Shown one piece after another: positions 1-9,089 of a stretch of DNA of 64,000 nucleotides. Numbering within the stretch: position 1 is the stretch's first letter; each line of letters opens with the position of its first letter. The stretch is from Roseateles oligotrophus (GTDB taxonomy: Bacteria > Pseudomonadota > Gammaproteobacteria > Burkholderiales > Burkholderiaceae_C), in contig NZ_JAJIRN010000002.1 of assembly GCF_025717515.1 (NCBI RefSeq), positions 124,001-188,000 on the forward strand, written 5' to 3'. The translations under genes and the position numbers were made by a program. The notes beneath the pieces are model-generated. The model worked only from the letters and a program-made list of their open reading frames with translations. It ran no database searches and was not told the origin of the DNA.

Positions 1-1
1 C

Positions 2-1039
2 GCGGCCCCGTTCCTCGTTGCCGCAGGGGCCGGTGTGGCGATCGGCGTTGCCGCCGAACGAAGCTATGAATGGGCACGCGCCAAGAATCTGGGCGGCAGC
101 CAGTCGATGCGGGACTTGTTCAACCGCCTGCAGGCAGACACCCGCTACAGCCAGGAACCCGCGCCCGTGGCACCAAACCCCTTGTACCCACCCAGCGCTC
201 GGCCGAAACCGGCGTCGCGTGGCTTGCTCGACATGGCCGACAAGCTGGACCGCCTGGATCAGCAGGACATGTCTATCGCACTCGAGCGCGCCGACCAATG
301 CACGCGCAAGCGCGACTTTGATTGCAGCAATGCCCAGCTTGCCAAAGCGGCCAAGCTGGTCACCGGCAACGACGACAAACTGGCACTCGCAAGCTCGCAA
401 CAAAACATGGCGGACGAAAAGTCGCGCATGGCCGAAGAAGCGCGCCGCGCCGCTGCAGAGGCGCAAGCCCTGGCATTGGCCCGTGAGCAAGAACAAGCGC
501 GACTCGCCCAGGCCGAACAGCGACGCGAAGCCGAGGGCGGCTTTCAATGGGGCAAGGCGCTCGCCTTGGGCGGCGGCGCCCTGCTCGGTGGTGTGGGCAA
601 ACTGGGCGGCGAGATGCAAGCCAAGATCTTGACCGGCATCGTCAAGGACAGTCTTGAAGGCCAATCAGGTGTCTCCAATTTCCAGGCCAGCATCAACAGC
701 TCAAAGAACGCTGGTGCTGGTGCTGGTGCTGGTGCCGGTACAGGTACTGCGGGCAACGGGGGGAACGGAGGCATAGGCAATGCGGGGTCGGGCGCAGTCT
801 CCAAAGCAGCCTTTAACGCCGGAGAACTGGCTTGCCAGCAAGAAGCCGATCGCAACGGCCGGCCCTACCAAGAGTCCCAGCTCGACACTTTCTGTGTCCT
901 GGCCAGCAGCAATGCCTGTGTGAAGCGCAAATTCGGCTTCAACGGCTACGAGGCAGAGCGACTCGAATCCTGTGCGCGGATGAAGCAATCGGCGCGGGCC
1001 TTGAAGCTCAATCCCGAGCTCTGCAGCGCCTGCCAATAA
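2..1039 (+). CDS. Hypothetical Ala-rich protein (5' end outside window)
   Basis: I do not recognise this family. The frame is open from base 2, so the true start lies upstream of the window; a GTG at 35 is the first possible internal start. The visible 345 residues begin with a hydrophobic stretch (residues 1-19) that looks like a membrane or signal segment. An Ala/Glu/Gln-rich coiled-coil-like region follows (about 125-185), then a glycine-rich hydrophobic patch (about 190-210), then a Gly-Ala repeat linker coded by a GGTGCT-type microsatellite near 711-735. The C-terminal 80 residues contain six or so cysteines, suggesting disulphides outside the cytoplasm. It ends 119 bp before the convergent rhamnulokinase and shows no link to pectin genes, so it probably belongs to the neighbouring locus. 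Confidence 0.75.
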   Translation, partial: AAPFLVAAGAGVAIGVAAERSYEWARAKNLGGSQSMRDLFNRLQADTRYSQEPAPVAPNPLYPPSARPKPASRGLLDMADKLDRLDQQDMSIALERADQCTRKRDFDCSNAQLAKAAKLVTGNDDKLALASSQQNMADEKSRMAEEARRAAAEAQALALAREQEQARLAQAEQRREAEGGFQWGKALALGGGALLGGVGKLGGEMQAKILTGIVKDSLEGQSGVSNFQASINSSKNAGAGAGAGAGTGTAGNGGNGGIGNAGSGAVSKAAFNAGELACQQEADRNGRPYQESQLDTFCVLASSNACVKRKFGFNGYEAERLESCARMKQSARALKLNPELCSACQ

Positions 1040-1158
1040 GCTACTGGCCGTACTTGCCTTCCTTCAGCAGGCCTAAAAGTTGATGCAGACGGGGGCGGTG
1101 TGTGGCAATGTAGCCATTCAAGCCTAGCCCGGCCACGGTTCAAACTGGGCCGTGATCA

Positions 1159-2541
1159 TCAGCTTTGGCTCAGCAAGGCTTGCCATTGCCTGCGATAGCC
1201 CGGCCAATCAACCAAGTCCAGCGCCTGAGCGGCTGTCTCTGAAGGCACCGGGCTCTGGCCCCAGCGGGCCAGCATCCAGCCGCCGGCCGTCGTGCCGCTG
1301 CTGTCATCCGACACCGTCACCGGCTGGCCCGGCCGCAGCGCCGCCAGCAGCGAGCCGAAGAAGCGGTTGGCGGTGAAACTGCCTTCCACCACTACCGGGC
1401 TGTTGGCACCCAAGGCGCTGAGGCAATGATCGGTCATCAGCACCGCATAGAGCGTCGCCAGCGCAGCACGCTCGGCTGGATTGGCCGGAGCCGGACCAAC
1501 AATCCGCCCCTCTCGACCGGCGAACGGACCGCCGCTTTCGGCAAAACAAGGCAGGGCGAAGGTCTGCTGCGCGATCAAGCGAGCCAGATCGGCTTCGCTG
1601 CAGGCCGCCAACTCCGGCCCGGCCAGGCTGGCATATTCGCGCCCGCCCATGAAGCGCATGCATGGCACCGGCGCACCCAGCGCATTGGTATTGGTCAGCA
1701 TGTCCTGATGCTCGTCCAGGACTTCAGCCGATCCGCCAATAGCGGCGGCGATCAGCCAGGTGCCGGTGGACAAAACCGTCCGCGCTTGATCTTCCGGCTG
1801 GCCGACCAAATAGCGCAGCAACGATGCATTGCTGTCGTGGATGCCGCAGATCACTTGCGCATCAGCCGGCAGGCCGGTCGCGGCGACCAGCTCGGGCAGC
1901 AGCGGCCCCAGTCGGGCCCAGGCATCGCGCAGCGGTGGCAACTTGGCTGCCCAGCCCATGGTCTCGACCAGGCTCGAATAGTCACGCCGGCTCGGGTTCC
2001 AAAGGTCGGTGTGGCAGCCCAGCGAGGTCACTTCACCGGCCGCTACGCCGCTCAAGCGCCAGGCCCAGTACTGCGGGTACATCAGAATCTGGCTCGCGCG
2101 GCCAAACTCGGCCGGATAGCTCGCCTCAAGCCAGGCCAGCTGACGGCCCAGATTGAGGCCGGCCGGCAGCGCCGGTGAACAAGTCTCGGCAAACAGCGGG
2201 CGCTGCGCCCGGTAGCTGGCGTCAAAATCCGCCGGCAGCTTGAACTCATAGTCCAGCACCGGCAAGGCCAAGCCATCCGGCGCGTCCGCGCTGATCAGCG
2301 CGGCGGTCGCGCCATGCGTCACCGGCACGATGGCGCCGACCCGGGCCAGCCTGGAGAAGCGGCCCATCACGGCCAACATCCAGGCCCAGATGCGCGTCGT
2401 GTCGTGGTGAGGATAGAGGCCACCGTCGGCAATCGCATTCGGGCAGCGCTCATCGGCCAGCAACTGGCCCGCCGCGTCGAGCAAACTCAGCTTGCAGTTG
2501 CTCTTGCCGATGTCGAGAACAATCGTCGCCGTCTCAGTCAT
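1159..2541 (-). CDS. rhaB: FGGY-family carbohydrate kinase, probable L-rhamnulokinase
   Basis: Probable kinase for L-rhamnulose, making L-rhamnulose 1-phosphate in the cytoplasm; 460 residues, normal for FGGY kinases. The N-terminus carries the ATPase-fold phosphate motif (VLDIGKSNCK, residues 8-17), and the C-terminal half has the second-domain features VLSTGTW and VVVEGSF. The start ATG overlaps the stop of the upstream DeoR gene by an ATGA, so the two are translationally coupled. Rhamnose isomerase and aldolase lie just across the divergent promoter, which is the main reason for choosing rhamnulose over fuculose or xylulose. The family and kinase function are clear; the exact substrate is inferred from context. 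Confidence 0.85.
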   Translation of the reverse strand: MTETATIVLDIGKSNCKLSLLDAAGQLLADERCPNAIADGGLYPHHDTTRIWAWMLAVMGRFSRLARVGAIVPVTHGATAALISADAPDGLALPVLDYEFKLPADFDASYRAQRPLFAETCSPALPAGLNLGRQLAWLEASYPAEFGRASQILMYPQYWAWRLSGVAAGEVTSLGCHTDLWNPSRRDYSSLVETMGWAAKLPPLRDAWARLGPLLPELVAATGLPADAQVICGIHDSNASLLRYLVGQPEDQARTVLSTGTWLIAAAIGGSAEVLDEHQDMLTNTNALGAPVPCMRFMGGREYASLAGPELAACSEADLARLIAQQTFALPCFAESGGPFAGREGRIVGPAPANPAERAALATLYAVLMTDHCLSALGANSPVVVEGSFTANRFFGSLLAALRPGQPVTVSDDSSGTTAGGWMLARWGQSPVPSETAAQALDLVDWPGYRRQWQALLSQS

Positions 2542-3428
2542 GCGGCAAGCTTGAAATGCAAGCCGGTGTCCGCATGACCTTCTCGATCCTCTTCTTGATC
2601 CAGCAGATCACCGCGGCCCTCATCCACATCGAGCGAGTCCACGCTCAATGCCTCCGGCTCGACGGTGACGACCTTGACGCCGTACTGCTCCAGCAGTTGC
2701 ACCGCACTGTCCGAGGCGCCCGTGTCGGTGATCACGCAGGAGACCCGGTTCAGGCCGCACAAAATCAGGCCGGCCTTGTGCGCAAATTTGGAGCTGTCTA
2801 CCAGCACGATCAACTCCTCGGCCTGGCTGATCAGGCGTTTCTCGGCCTGTATCAACAAGGGGTCGGCCTCCATCAGGCCGAGGATGGACAGGCCGTAAAC
2901 GCCCATGAACATCTTGGCCGCGTAATGGTGCTGGGCAATATCGTTCTCGAACGGACTGAGTATCACGTTCTGCTCGCGGTAGACCTTGCCGCCGGGCAAG
3001 ATGATTTCATTGTCGCTGGTCGAGAGCAGGCGCTCGGCCATCAAAAATGAATTGGTCAGTATCTTCAGCTGTTTCTCGACCAGAAACTCCACCATCATAT
3101 AGGTGGTCGTACCACCATTGATGATGATAGTTTCACCGTCTTTGCAAAGGGTGCAGGCATAACGGGCAATCGCGCGTTTTTCAGCGGCACGGTTTTGAAT
3201 ATTGCTCTGGAATGTTTCGCTCGATAACGTGAATGAGCGCTTCTTCTGCTGCAGTTTCTGCGCACCGCCGCGGGTACGGGTCAATTGGTTTTTTGCAGCC
3301 AGCCAGCCAATATCTCGGCGCACCGTTGCCGCCGAAGCGGACAACCATTCCATCAATTGCTGCACCGTTGCGCTGTCATGCTCGGAGAGCAGTTTGAGCA
3401 TGCGCTTGTGCCGTTTGTGATTCACCAT
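2538..3428 (-). CDS. DeoR/GlpR-family transcriptional regulator of the rhamnose module
   Basis: A 296-residue DeoR-family regulator. An N-terminal winged helix-turn-helix (about residues 8-60, with the family-typical TVRRDIGWL) is followed by a sugar-phosphate isomerase-like effector domain (about 80-245) containing INGGTTTYMM and VDSSKF. Members usually repress until a phosphorylated sugar binds, here plausibly rhamnulose 1-phosphate. I chose the ATG at 3428; a GTG lies three codons upstream at 3437. It is coupled to the kinase and divergent from rhaD. The 485-bp region between carries two copies of a palindrome that recurs before two TonB receptors, so this protein is the best candidate for a locus-wide regulator. 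RhaR of rhizobia is a known DeoR-type rhamnose regulator. Confidence 0.9.
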   Translation of the reverse strand: MVNHKRHKRMLKLLSEHDSATVQQLMEWLSASAATVRRDIGWLAAKNQLTRTRGGAQKLQQKKRSFTLSSETFQSNIQNRAAEKRAIARYACTLCKDGETIIINGGTTTYMMVEFLVEKQLKILTNSFLMAERLLSTSDNEIILPGGKVYREQNVILSPFENDIAQHHYAAKMFMGVYGLSILGLMEADPLLIQAEKRLISQAEELIVLVDSSKFAHKAGLILCGLNRVSCVITDTGASDSAVQLLEQYGVKVVTVEPEALSVDSLDVDEGRGDLLDQEEDREGHADTGLHFKLAA

Positions 3429-3677
3429 GATTACCACCGGTTCAAACCATTCGCCCCCCGGGCCAATGATTTGTTGTCTCTGATCGTTTTTGAATTCCCA
3501 TCGCCGGTACGCACTTCAACGAGTACTTGGACTACCGCAATGCCGATCGCTGCCCCGACCCGCCGGCACCAACTTGGGGAACTCAGCGCATGAGCGCCAA
3601 TCAAGTTCAGTCACCGGCGCGCTCGAAGCGCGACCAGACGCGCACATTACGCCAACGAAGCACCAAGGTCAATCACC

Positions 3678-3701
3678 AAGCAATCAATTACATGATTGCT
3701 T
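3678..3701. promoter_or_regulatory. Palindromic operator candidate, site 1 (DeoR)
   Basis: A perfect 9-bp inverted repeat, AAGCAATCA / TGATTGCTT, separated by 6 bp. Its core is AATCA-N6-TGATT. It lies between the divergent DeoR and rhaD genes, where a DeoR-family repressor is expected to bind. The same core recurs at 3733, 29188 and 35885. Assignment to this DeoR protein is inference. Confidence 0.7.
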
Positions 3702-3732
3702 TCAGCTCAGCGGCATCCGCTGCCGCGCAATC

Positions 3733-3748
3733 AATCATCCTTTTGATT
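3733..3748. promoter_or_regulatory. Palindromic operator candidate, site 2 (DeoR)
   Basis: A second exact AATCA-N6-TGATT, 51 bp downstream of site 1 (core to core) and 165 bp before the rhaD start. Paired sites about five helical turns apart would suit cooperative binding or looping by a DeoR-type oligomer. Confidence 0.65.
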
Positions 3749-3913
3749 TAACGCATAGGGCCGAACCACGCCGGTGCATTTGGGCTGACACTCTCGTTCG
3801 GCAGCCCTGATAGCGGGCCTGCAGGCGGCCCAGCAAGGACTTTCTGACCCATTCCGGCCAATCCGAAATTGCAGCGATGGCCGCCGCTTCCAGAATTCAA
3901 CTTAGGTGAAACG

Positions 3914-6022
3914 ATGACTGCATTTGTTCAAGCCCAACCCGGGGAATCGATCAACTCTTTGTGGGACGATGCGCGGGCCGCGGCCATGAGTGAGCCGGAG
4001 CTGCTGCTGTATCGCTCGAATCTGCTCGGCTCCGATCTGCGCGTCACCAATTTCGGTGGTGGCAATACCTCGGCCAAGGTTCAGATGAATGATTATCTGA
4101 CAGGTGAAACCAGCGAAGTGCTGTGGGTCAAGGGTTCCGGCGGCGACCTCGGCAGCATCAAACTCGAAGGTTTCTCTACTCTTTATATGGACAAGCTGCG
4201 CGCATTGAAGGCACGGTATCGTGGCCTCGAATTCGAGGATGAAATGGTCGATTACTTGCCGCACTGCACCTTCAATCTGAATCCGCGCGCAGCCAGTATA
4301 GACACCCCGCTGCACGCCTATATCAACCGTGCCCATGTCGACCATATGCACCCGGACGCCATCATCGCGATTGCGGCCTGCGCCAATAGCAAGACACTGA
4401 CGCAAACCATCTTCGGCGGCAAGCTCGGCTGGCTGCCCTGGCAGCGGCCCGGCTACGACCTGGGCCTGAAGCTTGAAGCCTTGTCGTGCGACCAGCCCAA
4501 GCTGGACGGCATCATCCTCGAAGGCCATGGTCTGTTCACCTGGGGCGACACCGCCAAGTCCTGCTATGAAACCACCTTGGCCATGATTCGCCTGGCAGAA
4601 GAATGGCTGCATGAGAACAGCAAGCAGCCCGCCTTCGGCGGGCCTAAGTCCACCGTCTTGGCCGCGGATGTGCGCGCCGAACTGGCCGCCCGCCTGATGC
4701 CGGTGCTGCGCGGCAAGATCAGCCAAGATGAGATCAAGCTCGGCCATTTCGACGACAGCGCCGCCGTGCTGGAGTTTGTCTGCAGCCAAGACCTGACCGC
4801 TTTGGCCGCGCTGGGCACCTCCTGCCCCGACCATTTCCTGCGCACCAAGATCCGCCCGCTGGTGCTGGAGCTGGATCCGGCCGCGCCAGACTTTGATGCC
4901 TTGTTGGCAGGCCTGGACGCCCAGCTGACCGCCTACCGCGCCGACTACACTGCCTACTACGAGCGCTGCAAGCGCGCCAACAGCCCGGCTGTGCGCGACG
5001 CCAACCCCATCATCTATCTAATCCCCGGCATCGGCATGCTGTCATTTGCCAAAGACAAGGCCACCGCCCGCATCGCCGCCGAGTTCTACATCAACGCCAT
5101 CAATGTGATGCGCGGCGCCAATGGGGTCGACCAATATGTAGGCTTGGCCGAGCAGGAAGCCTTCAATATCGAATACTGGTTGCTTGAGGAAGCCAAGCTG
5201 CAGCGCATGCCCAAGCCCAAAAGCCTGGCCGGCCGCGTCGCCCTGGTGACCGGCGGCGCCGGCGGTATCGGCCAGGCCGTGGCCCGCCAATTGCTCAGCG
5301 AAGGCGCTTGCGTGATGTTGACCGACATCGACGCCGAGGCCCTGGCCGCCGCCGAAATGAACCTGCTCAAGGGTTCCAGCCGAGACAACGTCGCCAGCTG
5401 CCGCGCCGACATTACCACCGAGGCCGATATCGAAGCGATCGTGCACGCCACTTCGCTGCGTTTCGGCGGCCTTGACATCCTGGTTTCCAACGCCGGCATT
5501 GCTTCCGCCGCCAAGCTGGAAGACACCACGCTGGAGATCTGGCAGCGCAATCAGAACATCCTGGTGACTGGCTACTTCCTGGTCAGCCGGGCCGCCTTCC
5601 GCTTGATGAAGCTGCAAAAGACCGGCGGCAGCATGGTGTTCGTGGCGAGCAAGAACGGCCTGGTGGCCTCGGCCGGCGCGTCGGCCTACTGCACGGCCAA
5701 GGCAGCCGAGATCCATCTGGCCCGCTGCGTCGCATTGGAGGGCGCCGCCCATGGCATCCGCGTCAACGTCGTCAACCCCGACGCCGTGATCCGCGGCTCG
5801 CGCATCTGGGACGGCAAGTGGAAAGAAGAGCGCGCCGCGTCCAACAAAATTGGCTCCGATGACATCGAAGAGTTCTACCGCCAACGCAGCATGCTCAAGC
5901 TCAGCGTGCTGCCCGAGGACATCGCCGAGGCGGTCTACTTCCTGGCCAGCGACAAGGCGGGCAAGAGCACCGGCAACATCATCAACGTCGACGCCGGCAA
6001 CGCCGCGGCGTTCACACGTTAA
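3914..6022 (+). CDS. rhaD: Bifunctional rhamnulose-1-phosphate aldolase / short-chain dehydrogenase
   Basis: A 702-residue fusion. The N-terminal half is a class II aldolase that splits L-rhamnulose 1-phosphate into DHAP and L-lactaldehyde; its zinc-binding HVDHMH cluster is at residues 141-146 and a GGGNTS motif is near 48. The C-terminal part (from about 437) is a Rossmann short-chain dehydrogenase with TGGAGGIG near 444 and the catalytic YxxxK (YCTAK) near 591; it probably oxidises lactaldehyde to lactate. This fusion is known in non-enteric rhamnose operons. The ATG at 3914 is chosen because AGGTGA precedes it; an in-frame ATG at 3869 lacks such a site. First gene of the operon, 14 bp before rhaI. 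Confidence 0.95.
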   Translation: MTAFVQAQPGESINSLWDDARAAAMSEPELLLYRSNLLGSDLRVTNFGGGNTSAKVQMNDYLTGETSEVLWVKGSGGDLGSIKLEGFSTLYMDKLRALKARYRGLEFEDEMVDYLPHCTFNLNPRAASIDTPLHAYINRAHVDHMHPDAIIAIAACANSKTLTQTIFGGKLGWLPWQRPGYDLGLKLEALSCDQPKLDGIILEGHGLFTWGDTAKSCYETTLAMIRLAEEWLHENSKQPAFGGPKSTVLAADVRAELAARLMPVLRGKISQDEIKLGHFDDSAAVLEFVCSQDLTALAALGTSCPDHFLRTKIRPLVLELDPAAPDFDALLAGLDAQLTAYRADYTAYYERCKRANSPAVRDANPIIYLIPGIGMLSFAKDKATARIAAEFYINAINVMRGANGVDQYVGLAEQEAFNIEYWLLEEAKLQRMPKPKSLAGRVALVTGGAGGIGQAVARQLLSEGACVMLTDIDAEALAAAEMNLLKGSSRDNVASCRADITTEADIEAIVHATSLRFGGLDILVSNAGIASAAKLEDTTLEIWQRNQNILVTGYFLVSRAAFRLMKLQKTGGSMVFVASKNGLVASAGASAYCTAKAAEIHLARCVALEGAAHGIRVNVVNPDAVIRGSRIWDGKWKEERAASNKIGSDDIEEFYRQRSMLKLSVLPEDIAEAVYFLASDKAGKSTGNIINVDAGNAAAFTR

Positions 6023-6036
6023 GCAGGATACAAAAC

Positions 6037-7332
6037 ATGGACTACAAAATCGACACCGGCCTAGTGGCCGAACATAACGCCAAATTGCAGGGTGATCTGG
6101 ACGCTGACTATGCCGCCCTGGGCGGCATGCTGGCCCGCCGTGGCCAGGACATCGAGCAAATCACCACACTGGCCCAGACCTTCGCCGTGGCCCTGCCGAG
6201 CTGGGGCGTGGGCACCGGCGGCACCCGCTTTGCCCGCTTCCCCGGCCTTGGCGAGCCGCGCAATGTGCAAGAAAAGCTCGACGACTGCGCCGTCATCAAC
6301 CAGTTGACCCGAGCCACGCCGGCCGTGTCCCTGCATTTCCCCTGGGACAAGCCGAGCGACCCGTCCGCGCTGCGCGCGCAGGCCGCCGCCCTGGGCCTGC
6401 ACTTTGATCTGGTCAACTCCAACACTTTCCAGGATCAGGCCGGCCAAGCCCATACCTACAAGTTTGGCAGCCTGACCGCCAATGGCGCGGCCGCCCGCGA
6501 ACAGGCCGTTGCCCACAATATCGACTGCATCGAACTCGGCCGCGCACTGGGCTCCAAGGGCCTGACCGTGTGGGTCGGCGACGGCGCCAACTTCCCCGGC
6601 CAGAGCAATCTGCGCGGGGCGCTGGAGCGCTACCTGGACAGCATGAAGTCCATCTATAAGGCGCTGCCGGACGACTGGCAAGTCTTCATCGAGCACAAAT
6701 TGTTCGAGCCGGCCTTCTACGCCACAACCATCGCCGACTGGGGTACCAGTTTTGCCTGCGCGACCGAGCTGGGCCCCAAGGCCAAATGCCTGGTTGACCT
6801 GGGCCACCACGCGCCCAACACCAATATCGAAATGATCGTGGCGCGGTTGGCCCAATTCGGCAAGCTCGGAGGCTTCCACTTCAACGACAGCAAGTACGGC
6901 GACGACGATCTGGACTCGGGCTCGATCAACCCCTTCCAGCTCTTTCTGGTTTTCAACGAACTGGCCGATGCCGCGCAGCGCGAAGGTGCAGCCTTCAAGC
7001 CCTCTTACATGCTGGACCAGTCACACAACGTGACCGACCCGATTGAGAGCCTGATGAGCAGCGCCAGCGAGGTGCAACGCGCCTTCGTGCAGTCGGCCCT
7101 GGTCAACCGCCTGGAACTGGCTGCCCATCAGGAAAGCAATGATGTGTTGCCGGCCGCGCAGGCCCTCAAGCGCGCCTTCCGCACCGACGTCAGCGCCATC
7201 CTGGCGATGGCGCGCGCACGCTCGGGCGGCGCCATAGACCCAGTCGCCTGCTACCGCACCGCCGGCTACCGCGCCAAGGCAGCAGTCGCTCGCCCGGCCA
7301 AGGCAGGCGCCAGCGGCAGCGGCATCGTTTAA
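6037..7332 (+). CDS. rhaI: L-rhamnose isomerase, RhaI type
   Basis: Interconverts L-rhamnose and L-rhamnulose in the cytoplasm. The 431 residues form a xylose-isomerase-like TIM barrel. Metal-binding candidates are the Glu of IEHK (about 219), the Asp of VDLGHH (about 254), the His and Asp of FHFND (about 282-285), and the DDD run just after. The family GGTRF segment is near residue 60. This is the Pseudomonas stutzeri/rhizobial type, not the E. coli RhaA type. An AGGA precedes the ATG. It follows rhaD by 14 bp and precedes the GH28 gene by 24 bp in the same operon. Confidence 0.95.
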   Translation: MDYKIDTGLVAEHNAKLQGDLDADYAALGGMLARRGQDIEQITTLAQTFAVALPSWGVGTGGTRFARFPGLGEPRNVQEKLDDCAVINQLTRATPAVSLHFPWDKPSDPSALRAQAAALGLHFDLVNSNTFQDQAGQAHTYKFGSLTANGAAAREQAVAHNIDCIELGRALGSKGLTVWVGDGANFPGQSNLRGALERYLDSMKSIYKALPDDWQVFIEHKLFEPAFYATTIADWGTSFACATELGPKAKCLVDLGHHAPNTNIEMIVARLAQFGKLGGFHFNDSKYGDDDLDSGSINPFQLFLVFNELADAAQREGAAFKPSYMLDQSHNVTDPIESLMSSASEVQRAFVQSALVNRLELAAHQESNDVLPAAQALKRAFRTDVSAILAMARARSGGAIDPVACYRTAGYRAKAAVARPAKAGASGSGIV

Positions 7333-7356
7333 GAAGAAGATCGCGCCGCACCGGCA

Positions 7357-8733
7357 ATGATGAATCCTCAGTTCCGCGCCGAGGACTTCGGCGCTGTCGG
7401 TGACGGCCTGACGCTGAACACCGCCGCGATTCAACACGCCATCGACGCCGCCGCACTGGCCGGCGGCGTTCTGGCGTTCTCGCCCGGCGTCTATCTGACA
7501 GGCTCGCTCTTCCTCAAAAGCGGCATCACGCTGCAGCTGGACTTGGGCGTTACGCTGCGCGGCTCGCAAGACCTGACGGACTACCCGCTGCTGCCGACCC
7601 GGATCGCCGGCATCGAGATGGTCTGGCCGGCCGCGCTGCTCAATGTCTGCGAGCAGGCCGATGTGCGCATCCAGGGCGCAGGGCAGATTGACGGCGACGG
7701 CAAGATCTTCTGGGACAGCTACTGGACGCTGCGCCGCGCCTACGAGCCGCGCGGCCTGCGCTGGGCCTCCGATTACGACGCCCAGCGGCCGCGCCTGCTG
7801 CAAGTTTTCAAGTCGACCCGCGTGTCGATAGGCGACGGTTTGCTCCTGCGCCGCTCGGGCTTTTGGACCCTGCATATCTGCTATTCCAGCGAGGTGACAG
7901 TCAGCCGCATCACCATCCGCAACAACGAAGACGGGCGCGGCCCGTCGACCGATGGCATCGACATCGACTCAAGCAGCCGCGTGCTGATAGCGCATGCCGA
8001 CATCGCCGTCAACGACGACGCCATCTGCATCAAGGCCGGCCGCGACGCTGACGGCCTGCGCGTCGCTCGGCCCACCGAGGACGTGCTGATCCGCGACTGC
8101 ATCGTGCGCGCCGGCGCCGCCGGCCTGACCTTCGGCAGCGAGACCTCCGGAGGGTTTCGAAACATCGACGCCAGCCGCATCACGGTGCTCAGCGCAGTGC
8201 CGGTCGGCATCCTGTTCAAGTCGGCGCCGACGCGTGGCGGCTTCGGCCATGATCTGCGCCTACAGGACTTCAGGCTGGTCGATGTGGCGGTGGCGTTGCG
8301 TATCACGATGAATTGGAACCCGGCCTATAGCCTGGCCAGCCTACCCGCAGAGCTGGTTGACCTGCCACCGCATTGGCGTGTGCTGACAAGCAAGGTGCCG
8401 CCCGCGCAGGGTATGGCGCGGCTGCGCGACGTCCACATCAGCCGCCTGCAGGCCAGCGGCGTGCAGACCGCGTTCGAGGTCGACGCCTACCCCGACGCGC
8501 CGCTGCAGGGCTTTCGCTTCAGCGAGCTGGACATCAGCGCACAACAAGGCGGCCATATCCGCGACGCGCAGGACTGGAAGTTCGAGCATTGCCGGCTTGA
8601 CTTGGGAGAGCGCGTCAGCCTGGCCGCCGCCGACGAGGTGCAAGGCCTGCCCGAGGGCAGCTGGCAAGTCGTCAGCAGCCTGGCGGCCCGTGACGTATCG
8701 GCGCTGAGCTTTGAAGAACAAGACAAGCAGTGA
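7357..8733 (+). CDS. Glycoside hydrolase family 28 (exo-polygalacturonase-like), no signal peptide
   Basis: A 458-residue right-handed beta-helix of GH28, which hydrolyses alpha-linked galacturonic acid in pectin. The N-terminal FGAVGDG repeat is at about residue 10. The catalytic aspartates sit in STDGIDID (about 197-204) and NDDAICIKAG (about 220). The usual GHG site reads GSETSGG (about 260) and the RIK site is a KSAPTRGG, a pattern I associate with exo-acting bacterial members. There is no signal peptide: the protein starts directly in the catalytic fold. Together with its place between rhaI and rhaM, this suggests cytoplasmic hydrolysis of imported oligomers. Two adjacent ATGs (7357, 7360) are equally possible. 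Exact specificity (GalA or Rha-GalA) is unknown. Confidence 0.88.
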   Translation: MMNPQFRAEDFGAVGDGLTLNTAAIQHAIDAAALAGGVLAFSPGVYLTGSLFLKSGITLQLDLGVTLRGSQDLTDYPLLPTRIAGIEMVWPAALLNVCEQADVRIQGAGQIDGDGKIFWDSYWTLRRAYEPRGLRWASDYDAQRPRLLQVFKSTRVSIGDGLLLRRSGFWTLHICYSSEVTVSRITIRNNEDGRGPSTDGIDIDSSSRVLIAHADIAVNDDAICIKAGRDADGLRVARPTEDVLIRDCIVRAGAAGLTFGSETSGGFRNIDASRITVLSAVPVGILFKSAPTRGGFGHDLRLQDFRLVDVAVALRITMNWNPAYSLASLPAELVDLPPHWRVLTSKVPPAQGMARLRDVHISRLQASGVQTAFEVDAYPDAPLQGFRFSELDISAQQGGHIRDAQDWKFEHCRLDLGERVSLAAADEVQGLPEGSWQVVSSLAARDVSALSFEEQDKQ

Positions 8734-8750
8734 TGACGGAGACAAAACAA

Positions 8751-9089
8751 ATGACGAGTAGCAGCAGCACCCATGCTTTCAAGATGAAGCTCAAGCCCGG
8801 TCATGTGGCTGAGTACAAAAAGCGCCATGACGAGCTCTGGCCCGAGCTGGCCGAGGCGCTGCGCGGCGCCGGCATTCATGACTATTCGATCTTCCTGGAC
8901 GAAGAGACGCTGACGTTATTCGCCGTTCTGAAGCGCCGGTCGGGTGCGGAGTTCGCGGCCGCCTTCGACACGCTGGCCGAGCTGCCAGTGATGCGGCGCT
9001 GGTGGGACTTCATGGCGCCGCTGATGGAGGTTGAGCCCAACAACAAGCCGCTGCAACAGGCCTTGCCTTCGATGTTCCATTTCGAATGA
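8751..9089 (+). CDS. rhaM: L-rhamnose mutarotase
   Basis: Interconverts alpha- and beta-L-rhamnose, feeding the anomer used by rhamnose isomerase. It is 112 residues, the usual size for RhaM. Recognisable features are FKMKLKPGH at the start, the HDELWPEL helix, the IFLDEETLTLF strand, and the RRWWDFMAPLME segment carrying the family tryptophans. I start it at the ATG at 8751 because GGAG (8738-8741) is well spaced; an in-frame ATG at 8733 overlaps the GH28 stop and would add six residues. Its stop overlaps the next start by ATGA. Confidence 0.92.
   Translation: MTSSSSTHAFKMKLKPGHVAEYKKRHDELWPELAEALRGAGIHDYSIFLDEETLTLFAVLKRRSGAEFAAAFDTLAELPVMRRWWDFMAPLMEVEPNNKPLQQALPSMFHFE

Larger units (their letters stand above)
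3429..3913. promoter_or_regulatory. Divergent promoter region between the DeoR regulator and rhaD
   Basis: This is the longest intergenic stretch in the rhamnose module. Its middle third holds two palindromic operator candidates (listed separately). The kinase-proximal part, around 3505-3600, can be read in one plus frame as a short protein-like segment (TTG at 3527, containing DYRNADRCPDPP) with no start or upstream frame, possibly a gene remnant. A Shine-Dalgarno (AGGTGA, 3904-3909) precedes the rhaD ATG. I could not place -35/-10 boxes with confidence. Confidence 0.6.

Noticed and set aside
711-735. GGTGCT microsatellite as a possible phase-variation tract
   Set aside because: The unit is 6 bp, so slippage would not shift the frame; it only changes linker length.
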